The notes beneath the pieces are model-generated. The model was given only the letters and a program-made list of their open reading frames with translations, was not told where the DNA came from and made no database searches. 64,000 nucleotides of DNA from Plantago elongata (lineage: Eukaryota; Streptophyta; Magnoliopsida; Lamiales; Plantaginaceae). The position numbers and the translations under genes were made by a program. Shown here in pieces: positions 11,119 through 29,230 of the stretch. The stretch lies in NCBI GenBank assembly GCA_036897095.1, contig JAYMSP010000029.1, positions 50,324-114,323 of the forward strand. The letters run 5' to 3'. Position 1 is the stretch's first letter, and each line of letters starts with the position of its first letter.

Positions 11119-14100
11119 ATGGCTGAATTACCTGGGCAATTGATAAAGGAGCTCCAGATCTACTCCCGGGCAGCTGCGGGCCTGCCCGGATACACACCGG
11201 ACGACCCTTCCCTGCCCACTCTTCCGCCCCTGACCACCGCAATCGCCACCCTGGAAGAGCCAACGCCACCGCAACTCCGCTGCGTCAATTGCAAAGGTAA
11301 ACTTCTCAGAGGCGTTTCCTCAAACATCTGTGTCTACTGCGCCAAACACCGCCTCAACGATGTCGTTCCTCAGCCTATTCACTTCAATTCCACCACTGCC
11401 TACCACTGGTTGCTCCGCTCTCTCACCCTTGATGGATCGGTACGTACGCTTACAATTCATTCGTTCATCATCCTTTTCGTTTCCTTTTGTGTTTGAAATG
11501 TGCTGGTTTGATACTTTATTGTGTTTATGTTGTTTTAGAATGCAATGCAATCTACATTTTCGTGGTGTGTGTGTGTATCTAATTTGATTCAATCCGGTTA
11601 GAATACGACCGAATCTACTGCTGTGTAGATAGGCACCTTGAAGATCAGCATCCTGATTCCCCTTTTTGGATCAATAATGATAATACAATTTGGACGGATA
11701 TGAGTGTGGGTGCTTTAGGCTGCTGATCCGCGGTAGTTTACCTTCGGATGGGTGGTGATATTGGATTAGAGTCATGGAGCAGTGAGCTTTGGGTAATGGA
11801 GAGGAGAATGCAAATGTTAGCTAGGAAAAGATTGTGTGGATGAGTATAATATAATGATCAACAATTAACTAACCTATTAACTATCTGTTGAGTCTTGTGA
11901 GTTTCCTTAGACTCATTTTCATTTAAAGATCTCAACGAGCCACTGATGGAAGAATTGTGAGGTTAGACAGTAAATTCCTACTATTCAGTGCTAGAGCAGA
12001 TATCACCGTGTATAACTATCAGATTTTGAACAAGATCATGATGTAGCTGTCAGGCACTTCCTTAGTCACAACCAATAATTCCAAAACGCCACTTTATGAT
12101 TGAAGAGCTACAAAACTAGGGGGTTTCTTCTATTCTACACGTATTTATTAATTATAATGATTAGGCCTTTTGGCATGTTTAGCATATTGAATGTAATGAT
12201 ACACACTGTTGCATACATAACATGACCTATAATTTAGCTTAACTTTTGTTTTCTTGAAGTACCTAGTGTCGTGTATTACTATTGGAAGCTGTACAAGTTT
12301 CTCCATGCATACATTATTTGGAGATTATAATCCACAACCAGCGAGAAGCACGAGTCAGATTGATGCGTTAGTAGGGGAGGAGAGGTTGGTGGGAAAGATA
12401 TACTTGTGATTTATTATATAGTCCTTTTTCCTTTGCAGGATAGAATTTTCTTATTTCACTGTATCAACTGCGCAGGGAAAATCTCTTCGCTTTTGATGTG
12501 TCTTATTTTATTGTATTGACTTTGCAGGATCATCACTTTACTTTAGATTAAAGGTAACATCGGTAAAGAGGTTCAAGTTCTCGGTTACTGTAAAAGATCA
12601 TGTAAAAATTTATTGTGAAGGCTTTCATTGTTGTTACTCTGTCATGATAAGGAAGCTCTACTGGTCCAATTACTATCCTTGTATTTTCCCCTTCTCATTT
12701 TTCTCTGTATGCATTTCTCTGTAAAACTTTTAGTTTCTGGCATGATATAGAAACAAAGTTTTAGTAAAAAGGAATTCGAAATAACTATGATCAATGTGTT
12801 TTGTTTCCTGCAACTGATTTTGGATGGCAATAGCACATTAAATTATTGGACCAACTTGCAGGAAATGGTCAAATCATCAACAGACAAACCTGAGAGAGAT
12901 AAAGTGCAGAGGTCTCCTAGAGCTGAAATCCCATTGTCTGATTTCTTGAACTTTAAGGTAGTATGGGCTGCTGAAACAGAGGAGGAAGAGACAAGTGTTT
13001 GTGGCCAGCATGCAGGAGAGAGTACACGCTCCTCGAGGTTAACAGGAGTTTCACCTGATAACTTCTTTATAAAATTGAATGAGGATGCTTCTAGCCCATC
13101 AGATGAACAGCCAGTGCTCCACTATGAAGTTTCCAGCAATGGGTCAACTGAAGCTCCAGCGCATTCGCATGGTGTTCCAAATTTATTCCAACCTGTCCAT
13201 TCATCTGATCTTTCTGGGAACTCTTCTGAATGGAAGGCAGATTTTCAGTTTGCTGATTCTGGAATTCAACATGGCGTTTCTAGCACATCTAGCCAGTTTA
13301 TCGGTACGTCAGCTGATTCTGCAAATAAATTCCGTGAGACTGAATCTTTTGACCATCTCGGGGGGTCGAATGTTGATCTTTCTGCTCACATGGACTCGGT
13401 GTTTGGAGAGATTAATGGTCCAAGTATTGCACAGCCGAAAGATGATCCTGCTGCTGCTAAAGCATTTGCAGATTGCAATCAAGATGTACTTGAGAATTTT
13501 GTTAGCTCCAACGACTTTCAGAGTATTAAGGGGCTTGAACATATTGTTAGCTCTAAGGATGATAACACGTTGACTAATCCAAAGGATCTTTCAACTACTG
13601 TTGATTTCTTTGATGAATTCAATAGGCAAGCCAGTAATACTTTGGTCACTGAGAATTCAACAGTGACTGAGGAACATCAGATGACAAACGACGACTCCTT
13701 TGATGAATGGAATGGTTTCACAGGCTCGAGTAGCATACATGATCCTTCTGGAAATGATCAGAAGGAATGGGAAACAGTTGATACTCACGTATCTGGAAAT
13801 ACCACGAAGCCTGAGGAAAATAAGGATACGGATGATGATTCATTTGATGTCTGGAATGGTCTCACAGGTTCAAGTAGCCTACAGGATCCTTCTGGAAATG
13901 ATCAGATTGGATGTAAAACAAATGATACTCGAGCATCTGAGAATACCACGAAGCCAGAGGAAAATAAGGCAATGGATGATGATGCTTTTGATGACTGGAA
14001 TGGTTTCACAAGCTCAAGTAGCTTACATGATTCTTCTGGAAATAATCAGAATGAATGGAAAGCAGATGATACTTTTGTCTCTGAGAATATCACGAAGCCC

Positions 14101-17100
14101 GAAGAAAATATGGCAACGGATGATAATTCATTTGACTGGAATGGTTTCACGGGCTCAAGTACCTTAGAGTCTCCTTCTGTAAATGATCTGAATGAATGGA
14201 ACATAAATGATACTTTTGTGTTGGAGAATACCACAAAGCCCGAGGAAAATAAGGCAATGGAGGATAATTCATTTGGTGAATGGAATGGTTTCACAGGCTC
14301 AAGTAGCTTACAGGATCCTTCTGGAAATGACCATAATGAATGGAGAAAAGGTGATACTTGTGCACCTGACAAGGAAAGTAAGGCAATAGATGATGATTCA
14401 GTTGATGAATGGAACAATTTTACAGGCTCAAGCAACTCACAAGATCCTTCGACGAACATTTTGAATGAATGGCCAATGAATGATATTTATGTTACTCAAA
14501 ATTCAGCAAAGAGTGAGGAGCATAAGTCGGCGAAAGAAGTTCCTTTTGATGAAGGGAAATTTTTTGGTTTCTCAAATGGGTCACAGTATCCTTCTGGAAA
14601 TGTTCAGACTGAAATGCAGAATAGTAGTACTTGTATTACTGAGAGTATCACGATCTCTGAGGAGAATGCATCAATAAATGAGGAGAATGCATCAATAAAT
14701 GAGGAGAACGAGGCAAAAAATGATGATTCAGTTGATGACTGGAATGACTTCACTGGCTCAAGCAGCTCACAGGATCCCTCAAGAAACTTCTGGAACGAAT
14801 GGCAAGTCAATGATACTCATGAAACTAATAATGCGACAAGGAGAAAGGATCACACAGCGCTGGAAGAGGATGCTTTCAAATTCAATGAATGGAATGTTTT
14901 TAAAGGCTCAAGCAGCGTGCAAAATTCTCCCAGTAATGACAAGGATGAATCACAAAGTAACAGTACTTGTGTTAATGAGCAGGCCACAAAGCCTGATGAG
15001 AATAAGTCGATAAATGATGGTTCAAATGATGAGTGGAATGATTTCACAGGCTCAAACGATTTACGGGATCCTTCAGGAAGTTCTTGGAATGATTGGCAAG
15101 CCAATGATACTCATGTAACTGGGACTACAAAGAGCAAAGAGCATAAGATAAGAGATGACTCATTTGATGTATGGAATGATCTCGCTGTCTCAAGTAGCTT
15201 ACATGATCCTTCTAGTAATAATCAGAATATATTGCAGACCAGTGATAATTGCGTCATTAAGAGTACCTTGAAGCCCGATTTGAACAAGGTTCTAAACGAT
15301 GATTCAATCGGCCCATGGAATGATTTTGCGGGCTCAAGTAGCGTTCAAGATCCTCTTGCAAAAGTTGATAATTGCGTTGCTGAGAATACCAAAAAGCCCA
15401 AGGAGATCAAGGTGGTTAATGATGATTCGGATGATGCATTGAATGATTTTGCCGGCTCAAATCCCTTACAAGATCCTGCAACAGATTTTTGGAATGAATG
15501 GAAAACCAATGATTCCCATGTTAATGAGAACATAACAATCTGCGAAGAGCATAAGATGATAGAAGATGATTCATTTGATGAATGGAATGCTTTTACAGGC
15601 CCAAGTAGCTCAAGGATTCCTTCTGAGAAGCTTCAGAATGAATTGCAAACTGATAATACTTGTCTAACAGAGCATGCTGTGATATTCGAGGAGAATAAAG
15701 CAACAAACAATGATTCAACTGATGAATGGAATGATTATACTGGCTCAAGTAACTTGCAGGATCCTTCAAGAAACTTTTGGAATGATTGGCAAACCAATGG
15801 TGCTCGTGTGACTGAAAATATGACGACAGTCAAGGAGGATAAGAAGGTAATTGATGATTCATTTGATGAATGGAATGATTTTACAGGCTCAGGAATCTTA
15901 CATGATCCTTCTGGAAAGGCTTCGAATGAAAGTAAAGAGTCCATCTCTGTAAAGAGGTCCCCAGAAAAGGATCTATTCAGCACAGACAGGAAGCCTGTAG
16001 AAGGAGATTGCCATACTCTCTCAAAACCAGATCTGTATTCCACCTCGACAAGTAATACCACATTCCACAGAGATATAAGTCCTGTATCAGAAGATCCTGC
16101 TGGCAATGTGTGGAATGGGTGGCAAGCGAATAATAGTAATGCAAGTGAGAGCACGACAATAGGGAAGGAGAATGACCCCATAATTGATGATTCATTCGAT
16201 GAGTGGAATGATTTTACAGGCCCAAGCAGCTTGCAAGATCCTTCTAGAAATGTTTGGAATGGATGGCAAACCGGGGATGCTAATGTAACTGAGAGTACGA
16301 TAAAAGCTACAGAGGAGGTGAAGACGGTAAATGACGTTCCACTTGATAAGTGGAATCATTTTTCAAGCTCAAATAGCATACATGATTCTTCTGAAAATGT
16401 TCGGAATCGAATTAATGAGGTTTTGGTCTCTGATAAAAAGTCCTCAAACCGGTCTACAAAAATAGATATATTGAGCTTGTACAGTATGTCACAACCAAAT
16501 CTGTATTCCGCCTCAACTAGCAAACCCATTTCCGATGCAGAAGTAAATGCTACTGAATCAGAATATTCTGCTTCCCGAAGGTGCGTCTTATACTAATTAT
16601 AGCTCCTTGCGCAAGTCATTGATTCCATTTTTTTGCTTTGATGGCAAGTATATTATCTATTGTGGTAGTTTTTAGCTCATCTTTTGATTTTCAATCTGCA
16701 TAATGATGTAGTAAAACGTATGAAGTTTGTTGTTCACTGGAGGATTTGGAGTCTGATATATCTACTCACCTGTGCTATTAAAGTATGCGTCTGTCAGTTG
16801 AAGTATAATCTGTGCCTAAGTTGTACCAGATTCATATTATGATATAGTATATTATAATCACCCTTAACTGAGTTAAACGCATTGAATTTCACTGCCCACT
16901 CTGCCTATCAATGTTTACCATGATAAGTTTACAAGTAATGTATGCTGAATTTATTGGGTGATTCCCTTCATTAGGTGTGGTTCTTGAATTCTTCTGTGGT
17001 CTTGTGCCTACCTGCTGTATGGCTACATGGCCAGACATTTATGGAGAAGTTTTGGGCCTGTTTAGACCAAAAACTGTTGGTATGTTTTGTTGAAAATTTA

Positions 17101-17488
17101 TTCACACTGTCCACCTACCATTTTTATTCAAATATAACTCAAAACACAATTATATACCTTCAAAACCTATGAAAACAAATGTCAACTCTACTATGTATAT
17201 TCTCTGTCACACAATTCACCACAATATACCTAATCCAACTCCAAAACTTCAATCTTGGTCAGTTCCAGTCCAGACTGGCACTTCATGTTTCAAAAGAAAT
17301 ATCAAGCGAAACGAGGCTAAGAAGGTTTCAGGCACATACTTGTGTGCTTGCAGAAGCAACCATGAAAAATCAGAAATACAAATTGCCCTGACGGTGTTCT
17401 CTAGTTTCTTCAATTATTCGTGTCATTTGTATATCCAAGTTTTAATTCCTACTATTGCAGGTCAAATAGTGCCAGTGGCATTCTGTGA
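11119..17488 (+). CDS. Zinc-ribbon protein with about 18 acidic WNDF repeats (DUF7815/dentin-sialophosphoprotein-like)
   Basis: Exon 1 is 11119-11439 (MAELPGQLIKELQIYSRAAA), ending at a GGTACGT donor. Exon 2 is 12862-16580, and a short exon may start at 17461. The spliced model gives about 1355 residues. Residues about 55-75 hold LRCVNCKGKLLRGVSSNICV followed by YCAKH, a CxxC..CxxC zinc ribbon. From about 13690 to 16400 a degenerate unit of about 45 residues repeats some 18 times; its core reads DDSFDEWNDFTGSSSLQDPS, followed by a polar tail ending in KPEENK-like sequence. No enzyme fold or membrane segment is visible. The N-terminus resembles the plant DUF7815 family (from memory). Its function is unknown; the repeated WxxF cores in acidic context suggest linear binding motifs (inference). 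The C-terminus is uncertain: exon 3 stops at 17488, but an offset frame stays open to about 17637. Without splicing the frame ends at 16596. Confidence 0.75.
13684..16400 (+). repeat. Coding tandem repeat, about 18 degenerate units of roughly 135-150 bp
   Basis: Units begin around GATGATTCATTTGATGAATG and recur about every 140 bp, for example at 13690, 13834, 13975, 14122, 14260, 14392, 14722, 15016, 15157, 15298, 15421, 15565, 15709, 15853 and 16183. They encode the DEWNDFTGSS module. One unit near 14655 carries a perfect 24-bp duplication encoding INEENAS. Divergence is higher in the polar linkers than in the WNxF core. Confidence 0.9.
16596..17460 (+). other. Probable last intron of the WNDF-repeat gene
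   Basis: The stretch separates AAGGTGCGT at 16578 from ACTATTGCAG at 17451. It is AT-rich with no conserved frame; the open frames at 16975-17172 and 17169-17504 have no family resemblance. A segment starting with GGGCCTGTTTAGACC near 17056 looks like a MITE terminus, without a confirmed partner. Confidence 0.45.
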
Positions 17489-18626
17489 AACTGAAGGAGC
17501 ATGAAGCTGTGCATATTAATGGGGATGCTTCTGCTTCTGAGAAATGCCAAGATCACGGAATTATTCACAGATGCACGATCATTCCTGGAGAATTATCTTT
17601 ATATCCTGCTGGCCTTGAATCCTCCGGTCTAGATTGAAATGTGTTCATTTGAATCTTGAGCGCCAATCGCCATTGCTTAAATTACAGTTCTTCTCATATA
17701 TCATCTATATTATTTGTGGAACATTTTATTTGCTTCAGGTCCCATAATTTTGTATTATTGTATGCTCCAGTTTTAAAAGTTGTTTTATTCATCTGATTTT
17801 TTGAGCGTGAGCTGAAGGCTTGAAGCTATAAGCTTGTATCTGTAGAGTATATACTTGGTGAAATATAAATTTCTATTTTCTTTTCATGGAAAGACCCTCA
17901 CCTCACCTCACCTCACCTCATGAAAGCTCATAACATGCTGTCGTCCTCTGAAATAATTGGTAACTTTCAACTATTTGTTTGACTTCCCAGTATTCTAGTT
18001 CCTGAATGGAGTTTTATTTGTTTTACAAATTAAGAATACGTTATCTTCCACTTAAATCTTCCACTTAAATCTTAAATCTTATTCTGTAAGTTCAACTCTA
18101 CCTAATTATATTTCAATCCAATTTAATTTAGTCAAATAAATTTAAGTTGAAGAGAACAAAATCTAAGTAGTAAATAATTACTCTCTTCTTCCTTGGCGCA
18201 TATGGTTTTGAATTCAATATTTTATGATTATTGTTTATTATTAAGCAAAGTTGAAGTAATTTTAGGTGAAAATATCTGAATATGTTTATTGGGACGGATA
18301 AATACAATATATTTTGTTTGTCTATATAGTCTCTTATTAAATATTGTACTTTCTTCGTCATACATAAACATTTATTAAATTTAACTATAACATTATGCAT
18401 TTTACAAAGCCTTACCCTTACTAGTTTTACTACGTTGATACACATTTTCAATATTATAAATGGAGTCCACTACTGTATTGATTATTGACAGGGAAAGTGC
18501 GGAATGTAGTTACATATTCTAGGGTGTGCGGTGAGTTAGTGGACCAATAAATACTGTTCATTTTCCGCTTTCATACTAAGCAGAGATTTGTTTAATGTGG
18601 GAACAAGATACTGAATCCGAGATCCG

Positions 18627-18634
18627 ACACGTGG
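18627..18634 (+). promoter_or_regulatory. G-box / ABRE-type element
   Basis: ACACGTGG, a palindromic CACGTG core, lies about 880 bp upstream of the kinase ATG at 19510. Such motifs bind bZIP and bHLH factors in plants. Its role here is inferred from position and from the known ABA induction of Arabidopsis MAPKKK17 and MAPKKK18. Confidence 0.4.
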
Positions 18635-19226
18635 TCACCTGACCAAATTAAACTTGTAACAACATACTTCTACAAACTTTTTCATAATTTCTTCCTACTA
18701 TGGAGAAAAAATAATAATAAAAAATATATTTAATTATAAATATTACGACATAAACTATTAAATATAATAAACACACATTATAATTTCATTGCTAATATAA
18801 ATTTTATAAATAAATATATTACTTTTTGTTTCATTTATTTTCTATACGATATGTGACAAAAGTAATTATAACAAATAACTTTTAAAGTAAATATGATTCG
18901 GGTCAGATTATGTTATCTTCGTTTGAATTATAGTAATTTAATTTGAATTTATTAATAACGATTTAAATTTACGTATAAAATAATTAAAAAATTCTGAACA
19001 TATCCGAATTGAACTGTTTTTATAGATAAAAAAATAACGCATTAATACTTGTACAACTATAAATTACAAAATGTGTTCCTTTGATGCCTCATCTCTCAAA
19101 AGTGTATTCCTACTTACAAAGAGGGTGGAATTGACGACACACAGATGATATCTGTGCAGCAGGAGGCACAGACGGGTTTAGCTTAGGTAAGGTGAGGTGA
19201 GGTGAGGTAGCGTGTTAGAAAGTGGA

Positions 19227-19234
19227 GACGTGGC
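19227..19234 (+). promoter_or_regulatory. ABRE-like element GACGTGGC
   Basis: GACGTGGC matches the ABA-responsive ACGTGGC core and is about 210 bp upstream of the TATA box at 19443, a usual distance for a functional element. It supports, but does not show, ABA-responsive transcription of the kinase. Confidence 0.45.
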
Positions 19235-19442
19235 GATTACTGGTTTTAATATCCAAGTAATGAATAATGATGCTTCTACTAGTCGTGTACTTAATTAAAA
19301 TCCAATGCCCACACTCATTTTGCCACGTTCATCATTAATTTCTCGTTCAAGCAACCCCAACCCAACCCAACTAATCTGGACAACACACAAATGTGCCAAT
19401 CATTTTCTTCTAATCTTCCATAATCCACCTCCCACTTCTCAA

Positions 19443-19450
19443 TATATATA
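19443..19450 (+). promoter_or_regulatory. TATA box of the MAPKKK gene
   Basis: TATATATA lies 60 bp before the ATG at 19510, which predicts a leader of roughly 30-35 bp. No competing upstream ATG follows it. Confidence 0.55.
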
Positions 19451-19509
19451 CCAACTCAACAAACTTCACTCCAAAATACAGTATACACATCAAACTTCAC
19501 TTCAAACAG

Positions 19510-20520
19510 ATGGATTGGACACGGGGCCGTCCCATTGGTCGCGGCACCACGGCGACCGTATCCATCGCGACCTCCCGGCTCGACTCTAACGATGTTTTTG
19601 CAGTGAAATCAGCAGAGTTGTCACGATCACAATGTCTACAAAGGGAACAAAAAATTCTTTCCGTGCTCAATTGTCCTCACATAGTTGGCTACATTGGTTA
19701 CGACATTACCACGGATAACGGAGAGGCCACGTTCAATCTTATGATGGAATATGCGTGTCATGGGACGGTATCCGATGAGATTCGTACGAGAGGGGGATCA
19801 CTTGACGAGGAAACGATTAGATACTTGACTAAGCAGATTTTGCAAGGAGTGGACTACTTGCACTCAAGGGGCATAGTGCATTGTGACATTAAGGGAAGCA
19901 ACATCTTGGTGACTGAACACGGTGCTAAACTCGCGGATTTTGGTTGTGCGAAGGGAGTGTACGAGCCTGTAATCGGCTTCACGCCTATGTTCATGGCACC
20001 AGAAGTTGCACGTAGCGAACAACAGGGGTGCGCTGCTGATATTTGGGCGGTAGGATGCACGATTATAGAAATGTTCACTGGCCGTCCACCTATGCCGCCA
20101 GTACATTGGATATGGGAATCTTCTTCACCCGAGATTCCAACTTTCCTATCCGACGAAGCTAAGGATTTCTTGATCAAGTGCTTGAGAGTTGAGCCAAGAG
20201 AACGTTGGACAGCCGAGCAACTTCTGAATCATCCGTTTCTAGACGAAGCTAGAGTTCCGGAATTTGAACAAGTTGTGAAGAGTTCACATACAGATTCCCC
20301 CACAAGTATTCTTGATGAGGGAATATGGAGATACGGTGATCACGAAGAAGAAGAGTGTTCGGATGATGCACAAGTTTCGAGTTCTCCATTGCAGAGAATG
20401 CAAGAGTTAGCATTGAGTTCGGCAAGTATGAACATGAGTAGATGGGAAGCTTGTGAGAGTTGGTTAACTGTTAGGCAAGTTCACAATATCAATTTTGATG
20501 ATCACAATTTACAAGATTAG
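19510..20520 (+). CDS. MAPKKK17/18-like protein kinase (MEKK type)
   Basis: A 336-residue intronless Ser/Thr kinase. MDWTRGRPIGRGTTATVSIA holds the glycine loop (10-12), K33 is the ATP-binding lysine, VHCDIKGSN has the catalytic D126 (HCD is normal in this family), DFG is at 143-145 and APE at 163-165. Arabidopsis MAPKKK17/18 are short, single-exon, ABA-induced activators of MKK3, and the start MEWTRG of MAPKKK17 matches closely. The tail after about 255 is acidic (HEEEECSDDA). Two oddities: the activation segment reads VIGFTPMFMAPE where relatives have GTP or GGTP, and residues about 194-205 (PMPPVHWIWE) replace the expected WPxxxDPVSALYRIG segment, as if a short stretch were read in another frame before SSSPEIPTFLSDEAKDFL resumes. 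Activity may be altered. Confidence 0.88.
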   Translation: MDWTRGRPIGRGTTATVSIATSRLDSNDVFAVKSAELSRSQCLQREQKILSVLNCPHIVGYIGYDITTDNGEATFNLMMEYACHGTVSDEIRTRGGSLDEETIRYLTKQILQGVDYLHSRGIVHCDIKGSNILVTEHGAKLADFGCAKGVYEPVIGFTPMFMAPEVARSEQQGCAADIWAVGCTIIEMFTGRPPMPPVHWIWESSSPEIPTFLSDEAKDFLIKCLRVEPRERWTAEQLLNHPFLDEARVPEFEQVVKSSHTDSPTSILDEGIWRYGDHEEEECSDDAQVSSSPLQRMQELALSSASMNMSRWEACESWLTVRQVHNINFDDHNLQD

Positions 20521-20802
20521 TGTTCATACTTATATTAGTGAAGATAATTAGTATGTACTTAGGAGTTAGGTTAGGACACGGTAGAGTAGGCATTGCATTA
20601 TCAGATGAATTTCAACTTTTGTAACTTTCAAAGTTCACTTCTTATTCATATACCGTCAACAAAAAGAAACAAAATTCAGCATACATATATGGGTTCAAGT
20701 TTCACTGCAGTTAAAGGGGAATTATTTTTTTATTTCTTACTGTATCCACATATGCAACTAATTCAATCGAACACTGTTGGGTCCTTTTTAAGAGGCGGTC
20801 CC

Positions 20803-20888
20803 CCAACAATATTTTTTATATCCATAAGACTCGAACCCGATATCTTAATTAAGTGAGCTGAAGCCCCTAATAAATTGAGCCAACAACC
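20803..20888 (-). mobile_element. SINE-like element, second family
   Basis: On the minus strand GGTTGTTGGCTCAATTTATT is followed by CAGCTCACTTAATTAAG and a B-box-like GGGTTCGAGTC, then an A-rich end. This resembles a tRNA-derived promoter. A relative lies at 59427-59503 (GGGTTGTTAGCTCAAGTGAT and GGTTTCGTGTCC). No target duplication was identified. Confidence 0.5.
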
Positions 20889-20972
20889 ATTGATAGTTGA
20901 GGAGAATTAATGGATGGCTTAATTAACAGTGAATTTCAGTTGTAATTTGAGGGTGGAAAAAACTAAACTTAT

Positions 20973-21348
20973 ATTTATTCCGTCCCGCATTCATCTTTTA
21001 ATTTTTACACTTTAATCCATCTTGTTACATAAAAATTCTCTCCTATATTATTCACACTTTTCACACTCCATTTGATTTGCTTTATTTTCTACCTTATTAA
21101 TAAATCTCAAATTTTATTCACTTTATTTTTAAAAAAATTCCAATTCAACTTCCTATTCACTTAATTTTTAGAATTTGTTCCTGGACCAACTAAAAATTAT
21201 GTTCAGGATGGATGAAGTACTTTACTTAAGAGTTACTTTTAACGTTTCGGGAATAGCTTTTCATTTAAAATTTTTACTGCCAAATCTATAATCTAAAACT
21301 GGAAAGGTAACATGTTAAAATGTAAACTATTTTCGAGACGGAGTAAAT
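20973..21348. mobile_element. Stowaway-like MITE
   Basis: The ends ATTTATTCCGTCCCG (20972) and, reversed, ATTTACTCCGTCTCG (21350) form 15-bp inverted termini with two mismatches, and the CTCCGTC core is typical of Stowaway (Tc1/mariner) MITEs. The interior is AT-rich and noncoding, about 375 bp long. The TA duplication cannot be fixed unambiguously. Confidence 0.6.
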
Positions 21349-21735
21349 AAAATATTACAATGATGGTACCCAGAACCAATTGATCACATTTGGTTATGAG
21401 TGATGACAATGGAAGTAGGCAGATAGGGGATCTGAAGAATAAATTTTCCAGCTAATGTCAACAACCTGAGGCCTCGTGGCTTCCTTAACTAACAGCAACA
21501 ATTAGTTGAATCATAACCATTCAACAATCATAAAAGAGACATGAATTTTTCATATTAACAACACATTGTTTGTTCATACAGATAAATTAACACATTCAAT
21601 ACACACTGTTCGTATTATTGGTACTCGATCTTTTGTCAATCCCAGCCATCTGACTGACATGTACATGTATGACTAGTGTTTTAAGAGCTTTTTCGATACT
21701 CAGTGGAAATTGATAAACAAGGCATGTATTGTCAA

Positions 21736-28640
<6,905 letters not shown>

Positions 28641-28649
28641 CAATGTCTA

Positions 28650-29230
28650 GGAAATACGTATACTCTATGTTTATAAAATTCCAAACGGAATTTTAATTTT
28701 AATTAAAGATATAACGGATGAATAACTAAATTAGTGTAAACTATTCGTACTTATTGTTATTATTTGGTTACTAGAACATGAGAAGTATAGAGAACATTAT
28801 ATGCATGTTATGGTGGTATATAGGTACAATTATAAAAGATTTATATGAAGATAAGTAATATTGTTGCTATGATTATGAATTTCCTTTTCTCATGTTGAAT
28901 TAGTGTTCGAGTGATCTGTTTTATTAGCTTTATTGTCGAATAAGCAAAAATATTGGTAATCGTCATTTTATAATGATGAATTATTTATTTTTTTGGTCGA
29001 ATTACGGTTTAATATTAATGTGAGAGGAGAAATTTGTTTTTATCTTTTTTTCCTTTGATTTGAATTGATTTTGTTCAGTTGAATTAGTTTTTAAATTTTA
29101 AATGTACATTGAATTAGGGCATGTGATTAGATAATAAAACAAATTTCTCTTTTAATTAAAGTTTAGTGTATAGATACATTATGATTGGCAATTTTGGTTC
29201 AAACTTATGACGATGGTTTACCTTCTCAAA
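28650..29230. other. Spacer, AT-rich, nothing recognised
   Basis: This stretch includes the upstream region of the aspartic proteinase (transcribed leftwards). It has long T-rich and A-rich runs and no conserved reading frame or inverted termini. Confidence 0.4.

Larger units (their letters stand above)
17640..19509. other. Spacer with pentamer blocks and kinase promoter
   Basis: The 3' flank of the WNDF-repeat gene is followed by strongly AT-rich DNA without a supported gene. CTCAC pentamers repeat at 17888-17922 and the complementary GGTGA pentamers at 19184-19212, making an inverted pair about 1.3 kb apart. The distal 900 bp form the upstream region of the MAPKKK. Confidence 0.45.
20521..21735. 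other. Spacer between convergent kinase and protease genes
   Basis: This spacer contains the kinase 3' flank, a tRNA-derived SINE-like fragment (20803-20888), a Stowaway-like MITE (20973-21348) and the 3' untranslated region of the aspartic proteinase, which ends at 21736. No further gene is supported. Confidence 0.5.

Noticed and set aside
14046-14459. Antisense open frames across the WNDF-repeat gene
   Set aside because: They are products of the repeated codon pattern; their amino-acid sequences simply mirror the unit on the other strand.
13684-16400. Regularly spaced repeats as a CRISPR-like or satellite array
   Set aside because: The units keep one reading frame across 2.7 kb and encode a conserved motif, so they are a coding repeat.
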